Below are positions 8,645 through 16,176 of a stretch of DNA of 64,000 nt, piece by piece. Position 1 is the stretch's first letter. Every line of letters begins with the position of its first letter. Both the position numbers and the translations under genes were made by a program. This stretch comes from Planctomycetota bacterium (GTDB lineage: Bacteria > Planctomycetota > SZUA-567 > H5-PLA8): NCBI GenBank assembly GCA_015075375.1, contig JABTUM010000003.1, positions 620,001-684,000 on the forward strand. Reading direction: 5' to 3'. The notes under the pieces are model-generated. The model searched no databases, was not told the origin of the DNA, and was given only the letters and a program-made list of their open reading frames with translations.

Positions 8645-9235
8645 ATGTCCGCTACTAGAATTCAGTTGAATGATGTTTTTAAGCTTTCATGCCCTGTCGA
8701 GAACACGACCCAGTGGGTCGCGACACCACGCGATATAGCATCCAGCAAGCAACCCTACGATGATTATCAGCGGGGCAAGGCGAAGCCCAAACTGTCACGT
8801 CCGTATCAACTAAAGATCGCTCAAGGTCGCAAGAAAACCGATGTATTAAGGTCTATGGTGCTGACAGTTAATCAAAAGGTGGTTGATCTCTGGCGCGAGG
8901 CCCAATTCACTGGATGGAAGACCTACCCCGTGCAGGTATTCGATCGCCAAGACAAACCCGTAGATGACCGTTACTTTGGAGTCGCGGTGATCGGCAGAGC
9001 GGGGCACCATGACACTTCTAGAGGCGTAACAAAATGGTACACTAGACCAGATGGCACAAAATCCGTATTCGGCATGAACGGGCTGTATTTCGACGTTCAT
9101 AAATGGGATGGAAGCGATTTCTTTATGTTAGAAGAGGGAAAGTGGATTCTGGTAACTCGTCGTGTGGTTGAGTCGCTTAAAGAAGCGAACATTACCGGTT
9201 GGGTGGCCAAACCTGTCTTAGAAATTCGATTTTAA
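8645..9235 (+). CDS. Imm11/DUF1629-like immunity-type protein
   Basis: 196 residues. The C-terminal half matches the pattern of DUF1629/Imm11 proteins: VVDLWREAQFTGWKTYPVQV, then KWDGSDFFMLEEGKW and VVESLKEANITGW. Imm11 proteins are predicted cytosolic immunity factors of polymorphic toxin systems, although many occur as orphans. The ATG at 8645 is chosen because AAAGGGAG lies 10 nt upstream. The gene is more A/T-rich than the housekeeping genes around it, which fits acquisition by transfer. No toxin gene is adjacent; the next genes are a protein kinase and a HEPN protein. The family call rests on remembered motifs, so moderate confidence is given. Confidence 0.65.
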   Translation: MSATRIQLNDVFKLSCPVENTTQWVATPRDIASSKQPYDDYQRGKAKPKLSRPYQLKIAQGRKKTDVLRSMVLTVNQKVVDLWREAQFTGWKTYPVQVFDRQDKPVDDRYFGVAVIGRAGHHDTSRGVTKWYTRPDGTKSVFGMNGLYFDVHKWDGSDFFMLEEGKWILVTRRVVESLKEANITGWVAKPVLEIRF

Positions 9236-9382
9236 AATTACATGACGTGGAGGATATGGCGTGACAAGGACGGCAGAAGTACCTGCTAGGACTTTTTTCT
9301 TATGCCCGGTGGCACGTGCATCTCATTCAACCGCGGGTGGCCACAACAGCCGATGGCTTGTGTGGTTGCCTCGGGCACAGGA

Positions 9383-9512
9383 GGCTGGAGGCGGCTGTAC
9401 TTTAAGGGTAAGCTCCCGGTAGGGTTCGCGCGTACCGGAGAAGATGCCTTCACGAGCGCCCCTTGTTCGCAGGCTCACCCACACCAATCGGGGATTTGTG
9501 TGGGCTACCCGC
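9383..9512 (+). repeat. 130-nt conserved leader element, copy 1
   Basis: Aligns without gaps to 11550-11679 with about 13 mismatches in 130 (around 90 percent identity). It ends 50 nt before the ATG of the kinase gene at 9563. Both copies keep GGGTA near the 5' side and TACCC near the 3' end, which can pair, and a small GGG..CCC hairpin (9406-9417). This copy also has a 7-bp hairpin, CCCACAC (9478-9484) with GTGTGGG (9498-9504). A cis-acting RNA leader or promoter element is the favoured reading. Nothing else is seen between 9236 and 9562 apart from the Shine-Dalgarno sequence at 9550. Confidence 0.7.
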
Positions 9513-9562
9513 TCCCGCCATGATGCTGGTCAGACGCAGCCACGTGTCCGAGGGATGCCCCT

Positions 9563-11533
9563 ATGGATTTAAGACTTCTCCATACGCATTCGGAGAGCGG
9601 CGCTCGGCTCTTACTCTTGGACGATCCGCATGAAGCGAATCTTGGCTTTAGCCGATGGGTCATGGATGCGGGTCAGTGGCTTGAATCGATTTCACCGCGA
9701 TCGGGGCTTTCTGCGCAGTGGCTCTTGCTGGGAACCTGTACGCCGCCTGCGGGAAAGCCGCGTAGAGACCACCCTGAGCTTTGGAAGGATTTCGATGCGG
9801 CCGTCCGGCAACGGCTGGAATGGCTTGCGGCTTTGCCCAACAGGAGTTTGGAGACTCGGCCCAACCATGCAGATGCTGGCTCGGCATGGCTGGCGAGTGA
9901 CCCCAGCGGGCCGATCAAGGCGCTTGCACGCCAATTGAGGCAAGAATTCGGACGGGCACGCGAGGCCTTTACCAAGACCGGGAAGGCCGATTTCTCCGAA
10001 GCCGAAACGACCATCGAGGCGCTGCGCGCGCTGGACGAAAACAACGGCCACGTCTGGTACTACAAAGGAGAGATCAAGCGTATCAGCAACCCGGATCGCT
10101 TTACGTCCAAAAGCAGCCGCAAAGCATCCTCCGGCCCCTTCGAGGGCTTGCACGAATACCAGCAAGACTTTCTCCGCTATCTGGAGATTGCATCGTCGCT
10201 GCCAGAGTCGGAGACGGGCGGCGCGATGGGCTCGGAAATCTGCTACGAGCGGCCCAAGGGGTTCTGCGTACAACGGACGGCGTGGATCCATCATTTGCTG
10301 GCGATCGACTTCTACGAAGAGGCGATGGCTTCCGTGGAACCGTCCGACCGCGCGGCGAAGCTGACGCGGGCTACGGCTCACGCGAAAGAGGCGCGCAGGT
10401 ATCGCCGGCCCGAAGGAGGCGAGGGGTTCGATCAAGGTATCGATACGACCGCCTTGCAGATGAAGATCGTGGATGCAGAAACCAAGGCGAGCCGCCGCAG
10501 TTCGCCGGCCACCGGCCACGTAAGCGGGCGGGCCCACAGCGGCAGCCGGAAATCCGCCCTGCCGTTGCAGGATTTGTCACGCGATGCTCTCATTGCCAAC
10601 GCGCCGCGCATCGAATCCGATGGACAAACGTTACCGGCCTTGGGCGGGATTCCGCTGTGGGCCAAACTTGGCCAAGGCGGCATGGGAGCTGTGTATTACG
10701 GCATCCATCCTCGTTTGCACAAAGAAGTCGCCGTTAAGGTCCTGCCCTTTCACCTTGCTCAACAACGACCGGAAATGGTCGATCGTTTTTTCCGCGAAGC
10801 CCAAATGGCCGCCCGCGTGCAGTCGCCGCACCTCGTCGGTGTCACCGACGTAAACGAAGAGGCCGGGCTCTCGTATCTCGTCATGGAATTCGTGCCGGGG
10901 GTATCGGCCGGGGCGTATCTGAAAGAGAAGGTGGATTTAGGCAAGGTCGGCATCGCCGAGACCTTGGCGCTGGACATCTGCATAGCCGCGACCACCGGGT
11001 TAGCCGCCGCTCACGCGGCCGGGATCGTCCACCGCGATGTCAAGCCGGACAACATCCTGATTCCCAAGGCCGGCGAAGCACTAAATTTCGCGGCCAGCAA
11101 GCTCGCCGATTTAGGCTTGGCCCGCAGCGAGGAACTCGGCCATTCCATGACCGGCTCGCAAGCATGCATGGGCACGCCCGGGTACATGTCACCCGAACAT
11201 GCCTTGGATGCCAGCAACTGCGGCAAGCCGGCGGACGTGTTCAGCATGGGCGCGACCTTGTACGCGCTGCTCGCGGGCAAGCCGCCGTTTACCGCAAGTA
11301 CGCTAATGAAAGTCCTGATGGCGACGCGAAACGAAGCCCACCTGCCGATCGGTTCGATTCGCGCGGATCTCTCGGCAAGCACCGCGGCGCTCATCGATCG
11401 TTGCCTTTCGAAGAATCCCCAACAGCGTCTTGCCGACGGTACCGCGCTGCTGTCCGCGCTCACGGCTTGCCGGCATTCCATTCAAGAACCGCCGGAAACC
11501 ATTCAGGTTGCTAAACGCCGGGAATCGAGCTAA
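9563..11533 (+). CDS. Ser/Thr protein kinase with an uncharacterised N-terminal half
   Basis: 656 residues. A full Hanks-type kinase occupies about 364-640: GQGGMGAVY from 370, ATP-binding K392, H490-R491-D492 with KPDN, D516 in ADLGLAR, and GTPGYMSPE. All catalytic residues are intact. The first 360 residues match no domain I can name. A helical stretch around 150-175 (IEALRALDENNGHVWYYKGE) resembles a TPR unit. No membrane helix is evident, so it is probably cytosolic, unlike the kinase at 16177-19644. GAGGG lies 8 nt before the ATG. A 130-nt element precedes the gene by 50 nt, and a second copy begins 16 nt after its stop and leads to the HEPN gene. Context suggests signalling in a defence or stress module; this is inference. 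Confidence 0.88.
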   Translation: MDLRLLHTHSESGARLLLLDDPHEANLGFSRWVMDAGQWLESISPRSGLSAQWLLLGTCTPPAGKPRRDHPELWKDFDAAVRQRLEWLAALPNRSLETRPNHADAGSAWLASDPSGPIKALARQLRQEFGRAREAFTKTGKADFSEAETTIEALRALDENNGHVWYYKGEIKRISNPDRFTSKSSRKASSGPFEGLHEYQQDFLRYLEIASSLPESETGGAMGSEICYERPKGFCVQRTAWIHHLLAIDFYEEAMASVEPSDRAAKLTRATAHAKEARRYRRPEGGEGFDQGIDTTALQMKIVDAETKASRRSSPATGHVSGRAHSGSRKSALPLQDLSRDALIANAPRIESDGQTLPALGGIPLWAKLGQGGMGAVYYGIHPRLHKEVAVKVLPFHLAQQRPEMVDRFFREAQMAARVQSPHLVGVTDVNEEAGLSYLVMEFVPGVSAGAYLKEKVDLGKVGIAETLALDICIAATTGLAAAHAAGIVHRDVKPDNILIPKAGEALNFAASKLADLGLARSEELGHSMTGSQACMGTPGYMSPEHALDASNCGKPADVFSMGATLYALLAGKPPFTASTLMKVLMATRNEAHLPIGSIRADLSASTAALIDRCLSKNPQQRLADGTALLSALTACRHSIQEPPETIQVAKRRESS

Positions 11534-11549
11534 AGGGCTTCAGGCAGGT

Positions 11550-11679
11550 GGCTGGAGGCGGCTGTACTTTCGGGGTAAGCTCCCGGCAGGGTTCGCGCGT
11601 ACCTGAGAGGATGCCGTCGCGAGGGCCTTTTGTTCGCAGGCTCACCCAGACCAAGCGGGGATTTGTGTGGGGTACCCGC
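11550..11679 (+). repeat. 130-nt conserved leader element, copy 2
   Basis: Second copy of the element at 9383-9512, in the same orientation. It ends 50 nt before the ATG of the HEPN gene at 11730, exactly the distance seen for copy 1 and the kinase gene. The 7-bp hairpin of copy 1 has one G-G mismatch here (11645-11651 with 11665-11671). The GGGTA/TACCC end pairing (11573-11577 with 11673-11677) is kept. Sequence after the element is not conserved between copies although its length is. Confidence 0.7.
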
Positions 11680-11729
11680 GAGAACGCATAAATGGCAGAT
11701 TCTAACCGACACACTTTGCGAGAGTCCAA

Positions 11730-12884
11730 ATGGCGATAGAACCGACAAAGCCAGCAGGTAGCCTTTCCTTTCGTCCGCCTAAAGGGGTCGTAAAATACCT
11801 CTTGGTATCACCGACTGGGTTCGCTGGAGAGGTGTTCCTTGAGGACCGGTTGCTACTTACGCATGCGTTTCCAATAACCAATCTCGAAGAGCAGCTCGCG
11901 CACCCTGCCCTTGCAGCGTCTGGATACTCACGTGCCTTTTACGTCCTGGGCTTTCCTTTGCGTTCTAAAAGTACCTCCATTGGAAATGATGCTTTTGCTG
12001 AACAGATAGTCTCTGCGCTTTCTGTGTTCTTTGGAAAACGGTTCGACAATCTCGGAATAATTGAACTCGATGGCATTCACGCCCTGCCTCTTTTTCAAGG
12101 GCGGATAGTCTCAAAGTTTCTAGAGGCTGGAATTTGGAACAACGATCCTCGCGCTGATTGCGATTTTGGCTTTAGATCTGCGGGACGGCAACTTGAACTA
12201 CAATCTTTCGGCACCCTTGCGGAGAAATTTCTTGCGGCAGAGGACGATAAGAAGTGGCGCTTCTTCTTGAACTCGGCTTCTTTTTATCTCAGTGCTCTGC
12301 GACTCTGTAATGTTGATCTTGAAAAGGCATACCTGGACCTGGTAATGGCCCTTGAAGTTCTTGCCGGGTATTTCACTTTCAGCGACAAGGATCTCTTTGA
12401 ATACGATGCCGATCTGGCCAAGCTGTTCAGCGATATGGAGAAAGCTGGCTTGGGTGGAAGAATAGACTTCGTAAAGGCAAGGCTCTTTCAAATTAAAAGA
12501 CGAGTCATGCTTTCGGTGCAGGAGCTAGTGACTCAAGAATTCTTTGACCGCAGTGAAGCGAAGGAGCCGCAGTATGCGTTAAAGCGCGACCTATTCCCAA
12601 AACACATTTCCTCGGCGTACGAATTGCGGAGTAAATATGTTCACAAAGGCACGCCTATCGGACATCTGGTGCAGGGCCTTACTCAATTCAGTGCTGAAGT
12701 AAACGTTGGCGAAATCGAGGGGGATCTAAAAAAGCTCCATGCTCAGTGCCCAACATTTCTGGGTTTGGAACGCTTGGTCCGATTCGTCTTGCTACGTTTT
12801 ATCTGTGAGTCCGCTAGCATTTCTCATCCTCATCTTCATGGTACAAGTATCAATAAGACCGCAGCGTCCGAAGATGGGGCTTAA
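11730..12884 (+). CDS. HEPN-domain protein (ApeA-like)
   Basis: 384 residues. Near the C-terminus the sequence SAYELRSKYVHKGTPIG contains R300-x4-H305, the Rx4-6H signature of HEPN ribonucleases, in the form seen in Apea-type HEPN proteins. A helical stretch, KAYLDLVMALEVLAGYF, precedes it. The N-terminal half is mixed alpha/beta and unassigned. Many HEPN proteins are RNA-cutting effectors in abortive-infection or toxin-antitoxin systems. The gene is clearly more A/T-rich than the core genes, which suggests transfer. It shares a 130-nt upstream element with the kinase gene before it, at identical spacing, so both are likely co-regulated. Whether the kinase acts on this protein is untested. 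Confidence 0.72.
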   Translation: MAIEPTKPAGSLSFRPPKGVVKYLLVSPTGFAGEVFLEDRLLLTHAFPITNLEEQLAHPALAASGYSRAFYVLGFPLRSKSTSIGNDAFAEQIVSALSVFFGKRFDNLGIIELDGIHALPLFQGRIVSKFLEAGIWNNDPRADCDFGFRSAGRQLELQSFGTLAEKFLAAEDDKKWRFFLNSASFYLSALRLCNVDLEKAYLDLVMALEVLAGYFTFSDKDLFEYDADLAKLFSDMEKAGLGGRIDFVKARLFQIKRRVMLSVQELVTQEFFDRSEAKEPQYALKRDLFPKHISSAYELRSKYVHKGTPIGHLVQGLTQFSAEVNVGEIEGDLKKLHAQCPTFLGLERLVRFVLLRFICESASISHPHLHGTSINKTAASEDGA

Positions 12885-13083
12885 CACCACCCTTTCACCT
12901 CCAGGCTGGCGGAGGTGGCAGTCAACCAACCCAACATGAACGTGTCGCCCTTCTGGATTTGGCGCCACGGGATGCGGCCGTCGGGGCGGCGGGTTCCCGG
13001 GGTGCGGGCGCCGGAGCGCCCGACCCCGGGCTATTTTCAGCGCGTCACGCTGGGACGCGGGCGATGGGCCGGCGCTTGGCTCC

Positions 13084-13136
13084 CTCACCCTACCCTCTCC
13101 CAGCGGGAGAGGTTTTTTTGATCGCGCTGCGCGCGG
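13084..13136 (+). repeat. 52-nt intergenic repeat, copy 1
   Basis: Shares CTCACCCT, CAGCGGGAGAG, a run of seven T and GATCGCGCTGCGCGCG with 14031-14082. The two copies flank the small gene at 13558-13935. Copy 1 contains the terminator at 13094-13119. Confidence 0.6.
13094..13119 (+). terminator. Intrinsic terminator downstream of the HEPN gene
   Basis: Perfect 8-bp stem, CCTCTCCC (13094-13101) with GGGAGAGG (13105-13112), a three-base AGC loop, then seven T. It is the first strong terminator after the HEPN gene, about 210 nt beyond its stop. Confidence 0.75.
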
Positions 13137-13557
13137 GTTTGTTTGGTTCACCTCCCCTACCCCTCCTTGGCAAGGAGGGGAGATTAAAAGCGCGAAGGAT
13201 GGAAGTCCCGGCGCTGAAGCGCCGGGCTATTTTCAGCGCGTCCTTGCGGGACGCGAAGGGCGGCACAACCCTTTCAGGGTTGATCGGCAACAGGGGCCAC
13301 GTTCCCAGGGTAGCGCCTGCGGCGCAACCCTGGGCTTTGGTACGCAACCCCTTTGGGGTTGGACGGCAACGGAGAGGGCAAGGCTAAGTGTCCAACGTCA
13401 GTAAACTCAAGAGATGAAGGGGAAGAAAAAGCATGTGTCGATTCCGGAAGGGCGCCGCCCGGTTCGTTTCGAGGCCCTCTATCCTTCACCCTCATAGAGG
13501 AATCCGATTCTCCATCCTGAAGCCACTGTTGCCCTGCAAGGACTTCTCGACATCTTC

Positions 13558-13935
13558 CTAACAGCGAATGAGGGACTCCAACACTCGCTTGGCAATATCT
13601 CTGATGGACTCGGCGGCAGGATGCCGGCACAACGCTTCCGCTTCAACTTCGTAGTCGTAAGGCAAAGGTTCCAATTGAGACCGGTAGATTTCTTGTATTT
13701 CATTAAAACCCTTCAAGTAAACAGCCGCGTACTCCTTGGTAACCCACCCTTGTTCCAGTAGGGACACCACCTGCTTAGCCGACTCTTCTAAGCTCAGCCA
13801 TCTTTCGGTAATGGGGCCGACGTATTGGGGATACTTCAAAATTTGCTCGTTACTGGACTCCGCAAAATCACGCAGCGAAGCCTCCAAACCCTTGCGATAG
13901 GCGGCTTTTTGCAGGGACCGGGCATCACTATCCAT
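13558..13935 (-). CDS. Small helical hypothetical protein
   Basis: 125 residues, predicted almost wholly helical and acidic (for example LSLEESAKQVVSLLEQGWVT and EAEALCRHPAAESI). No family is recognised. It has balanced amino-acid use and is less GC-rich than its neighbours, unlike typical spurious antisense frames. The ATG ends at 13935. It is flanked by two copies of a 52-nt repeat (13084-13136, 14031-14082), both of which would be read from the opposite strand. It may be cargo of the accessory island; no function is proposed. Confidence 0.55.
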   Translation of the reverse strand: MDSDARSLQKAAYRKGLEASLRDFAESSNEQILKYPQYVGPITERWLSLEESAKQVVSLLEQGWVTKEYAAVYLKGFNEIQEIYRSQLEPLPYDYEVEAEALCRHPAAESIRDIAKRVLESLIRC

Positions 13936-14343
13936 GAATGCTTCCTTACCGGATGCCTCGTACGGTGTCTACGGCCGACGGTTGCAAGCAGGAATAGCGG
14001 ATGCAGTGCATGACGGAACGGAAAACCTCCCTCACCCTGCCCGCTCACAGCGGGAGAGTTTTTTTGATCGCGCTGCGCGCGAGTTCATGAGATTCACGTC
14101 CCCCGCTCCGGCGCGACGAGGCGGCGCTCCGAGACGGCGCGACGCGGCGGCGGGCCTTGCGCGGGGTTACGTCCGTGCGCACGCGTTGCGCAGGGCTCCG
14201 GCGTTGGTGCGGCTTTCGCGCATTCGTTTTGAAAATAGCTGACGTGCGCGCTTCATTCGATTCATCCGGAACGTGAAGTCGCTCGCGGGTCCGGTATGAT
14301 CTTCTCAAAATCCGAATGCCTTCTCTTTCAGGAGCACGCGCGC
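13936..14343. other. Intergenic region upstream of the sulfatase
   Basis: No gene is seen. It holds the second 52-nt repeat at 14031-14082 and then very GC-rich sequence. The sulfatase Shine-Dalgarno AGGAG is at 14330-14334. Confidence 0.5.
14031..14082 (+). repeat. 52-nt intergenic repeat, copy 2
   Basis: Related to 13084-13136. Its hairpin is altered to CCCGCT (14040-14045) with AGCGGG (14049-14054), followed by AGAG and seven T (14059-14065). Different arm sequences pair in the two copies, so pairing is kept while the stem differs. Confidence 0.55.
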
Positions 14344-16110
14344 ATGGCCGCTTCGAAGCCGAACGTAATCGTGATCATCACCGACGACCAGGGCTACGGC
14401 GATCTGGCGTGCCACGGCAATCCGGTGGCGCTCACGCCGAACCTGGATCGCTTGCATCGCGAGAGCGTGCGGTTCACGGATTTTCACGTCGCGCCGATGT
14501 GTACGCCGACGCGCGGGCAGTTGATGACCGGCCTGGACGCGGCTCGCAACGGCGCCGTGAACGTCAGCAGCGGGCGATCGCTGTTGCGTCCGGATCTGCA
14601 AACGATGGCCGACCTCTTCAAGGAGAACGGGTACCGGACGGGCTTGTTCGGCAAGTGGCACTTGGGCGACAACTACCCGTACCGCCCTGAGGACCGCGGC
14701 TTCGAGGAAAGCTTGTGGTTCCCGTCCTCGCATATCAGTTCGCTGCCCGATTATTGGGAGAACGATTACTTCGACGACATCTATTGCCACAACGGCACGC
14801 GCGAACGGTACCGCGGGTACTGCACCGAGGTCTTTTTCCGCGAAGCGAAGGCTTGGATGAAAGACCGCAGCGACGCCGACGAGCCCTTTTTCGCGTACTT
14901 GCCGACGAACGCTCCGCACGCGCCGTTGTGGGTGCCGAAAGAGGATCGGGACGCGGTGGAGAAGACGTTCGCGGCGGGCGAGCATTTGTTGCCCGCTCTG
15001 ACGCCCGATCAGCGCGGCCACATCGTCCGCTTCCTGGCCATGATCCGAAACGTGGATACGCAGGTGGGGCAACTCCGGGCCTTCCTGCGCGAGCAGGATC
15101 TGGAACGGAATACCGCGATCCTGTTCATGACGGACAACGGGAGCACGTTCGGGACGTTGTACTACAACGCGGGGATGCGCGGGGCCAAGTGTTCGCTGTG
15201 GGAAGGCGGTCACCGCGTGCCGTGTTTCGTGCATTGGCCGGACGGGAAGCTGGGGGCGCCGCGCGACATCGGCGGGCTGACTCAGGCGCAGGACATCCTG
15301 CCCACGCTGATCGAATTGTGCGGCCTGGAACGGAAACGTCCCACGCCGCTGGACGGGATCAGCCTCGCACCGGCCTTGCGCGGCGAGGAGGCGGTGCCCG
15401 AAGAGCGGATGCTGACCATGAATTACAGCCGGATGCCGTTTACCGATTATCCGACGCCGGACAGCCACTCGCGCCTGCGGCGCGAAGGCGCGGCGGTATT
15501 GTGGAAGCGCTGGCGGCTGCTGGAGGCGACGGCGCTTTACGACCTGGAGCGCGATCCGCTGCAGGAGACCAACGTGATCGACCGGCATCCGGAGATCGCG
15601 GCGCGGATGCTGGGGGCGCTGGACGAATGGTGGCAAGGCGTGGAGCCGGCGGCGCACGAGATCCAGCGCATCGTCATCGGGAACGAGAAGGAAAATCCGA
15701 TGATGCTTTCGGCCTGCGAGTGGACGGATGTGTTCGTCGATCAACAGCGCCAGGTCCGGATCGGCGAGCGGAAAAACAGCTACTGGCACCTGGAGGTCGA
15801 ACGGGCCGGCACGTACACGTTCGAACTGCGCCGGTGGCCACGCGAGAGCGGCTTGAAGCTGACGGAAGCGTGCGCGCACACGGTGCTGACGGACGGCGAG
15901 ATGCCGGAGGGCGTCGCGTTGCCGATCGCTCGGGCACGGCTGTTGATCAACCGGCACCTGCATGTGCGGCCCGTCACGCCGCTCGACGATGCCGCCGCGT
16001 TCACGGTGGACCTGCCCGCGGGCCCGACGCTGCTGCATACGTGGTTCGACGACGCGCGCCACCAGCCGCTGTGCGGCGCGTACTACGTGTACCTTTCGCG
16101 GCAGGGCTGA
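14344..16110 (+). CDS. Sulfatase (arylsulfatase-type, formylglycine enzyme)
   Basis: 588 residues, hydrolysing sulfate esters. The alkaline-phosphatase fold start PNVIVIITDDQGYGD carries the metal-binding D14-D15. The formylglycine motif is C53-T-P-T-R57, a Thr variant of the usual CxPSR. Other family sequence includes GLFGKWHLGD, FMTDNGSTFG and GGHRVPCFVHWP. About 145 C-terminal residues after the sulfatase core look like an extra beta-rich domain. No lipoprotein or signal peptide is visible, so either secretion is unusual or the enzyme is cytosolic. AGGAG before the ATG at 14344 decides the start over an upstream in-frame codon. The maturase anSME is not in the window. The target glycan is unknown. 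Confidence 0.92.
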   Translation: MAASKPNVIVIITDDQGYGDLACHGNPVALTPNLDRLHRESVRFTDFHVAPMCTPTRGQLMTGLDAARNGAVNVSSGRSLLRPDLQTMADLFKENGYRTGLFGKWHLGDNYPYRPEDRGFEESLWFPSSHISSLPDYWENDYFDDIYCHNGTRERYRGYCTEVFFREAKAWMKDRSDADEPFFAYLPTNAPHAPLWVPKEDRDAVEKTFAAGEHLLPALTPDQRGHIVRFLAMIRNVDTQVGQLRAFLREQDLERNTAILFMTDNGSTFGTLYYNAGMRGAKCSLWEGGHRVPCFVHWPDGKLGAPRDIGGLTQAQDILPTLIELCGLERKRPTPLDGISLAPALRGEEAVPEERMLTMNYSRMPFTDYPTPDSHSRLRREGAAVLWKRWRLLEATALYDLERDPLQETNVIDRHPEIAARMLGALDEWWQGVEPAAHEIQRIVIGNEKENPMMLSACEWTDVFVDQQRQVRIGERKNSYWHLEVERAGTYTFELRRWPRESGLKLTEACAHTVLTDGEMPEGVALPIARARLLINRHLHVRPVTPLDDAAAFTVDLPAGPTLLHTWFDDARHQPLCGAYYVYLSRQG

Positions 16111-16176
16111 ACGGCGGCCGGAGGGACGTCGTCGGAGTTTCTGGAGGCCCGCCCGCGCCTCGAAGCCGCAGGCGTC

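Larger units (their letters stand above)
12996..13361. repeat. Array of GC-rich palindromes
   Basis: At least seven distinct hairpins lie in 366 nt. They are at 12996-13030 (CCCGGGGT arms), 13094-13112, 13160-13180 (CCCCTCCTTG arms), 13207-13226 (CCCGGCGCT arms), 13266-13282 (CAACCC arms), 13304-13334 (CCCAGGGT and GCGCC arms, one A-A mismatch) and 13345-13361 (CAACCCC arms). The 12996 and 13207 hairpins are both followed by CTATTTTCAGCGCGTC and then GGGACGCG, so a unit of about 40 nt is duplicated. These look like REP-type intergenic palindromes. No spacers of regular length exist, so this is not a CRISPR array. Confidence 0.6.
12885..13557. other. Gene-free stretch with hairpin array
   Basis: About 670 nt without a convincing gene. 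It is dominated by the palindromes described at 12996-13361, including a strong terminator at 13094-13119. The remainder (13380-13557) shows nothing recognisable. Confidence 0.6.

Noticed and set aside
9421..9440. A GGGTTCGCGCGTACC stretch resembling a tRNA T-arm
   Set aside because: The stem does not pair over five bases, and no D-arm, anticodon stem or acceptor stem is found around it.
9302..9523. A 73-residue + strand frame across copy 1 of the 130-nt element
   Set aside because: The equivalent frame in copy 2 is broken by an early stop. Differences between copies do not favour silent changes in any frame, so the repeat is not coding.
9383..11679. The 130-nt elements as integron attC sites
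   Set aside because: Length and the gene-between-repeats layout fit, but no RYYYAAC/GTTRRRY core-site pair is present at the ends, no third copy follows the HEPN gene, and no integrase is in the window.
12996..13361. Hairpin array as a CRISPR
   Set aside because: The palindromes differ in sequence and spacing, there are no uniform repeats and spacers, and no cas genes.
14305..16062. A 585-residue minus-strand frame over the sulfatase
   Set aside because: It mirrors the sulfatase codons and has no family motif, while the + strand gives a full sulfatase.
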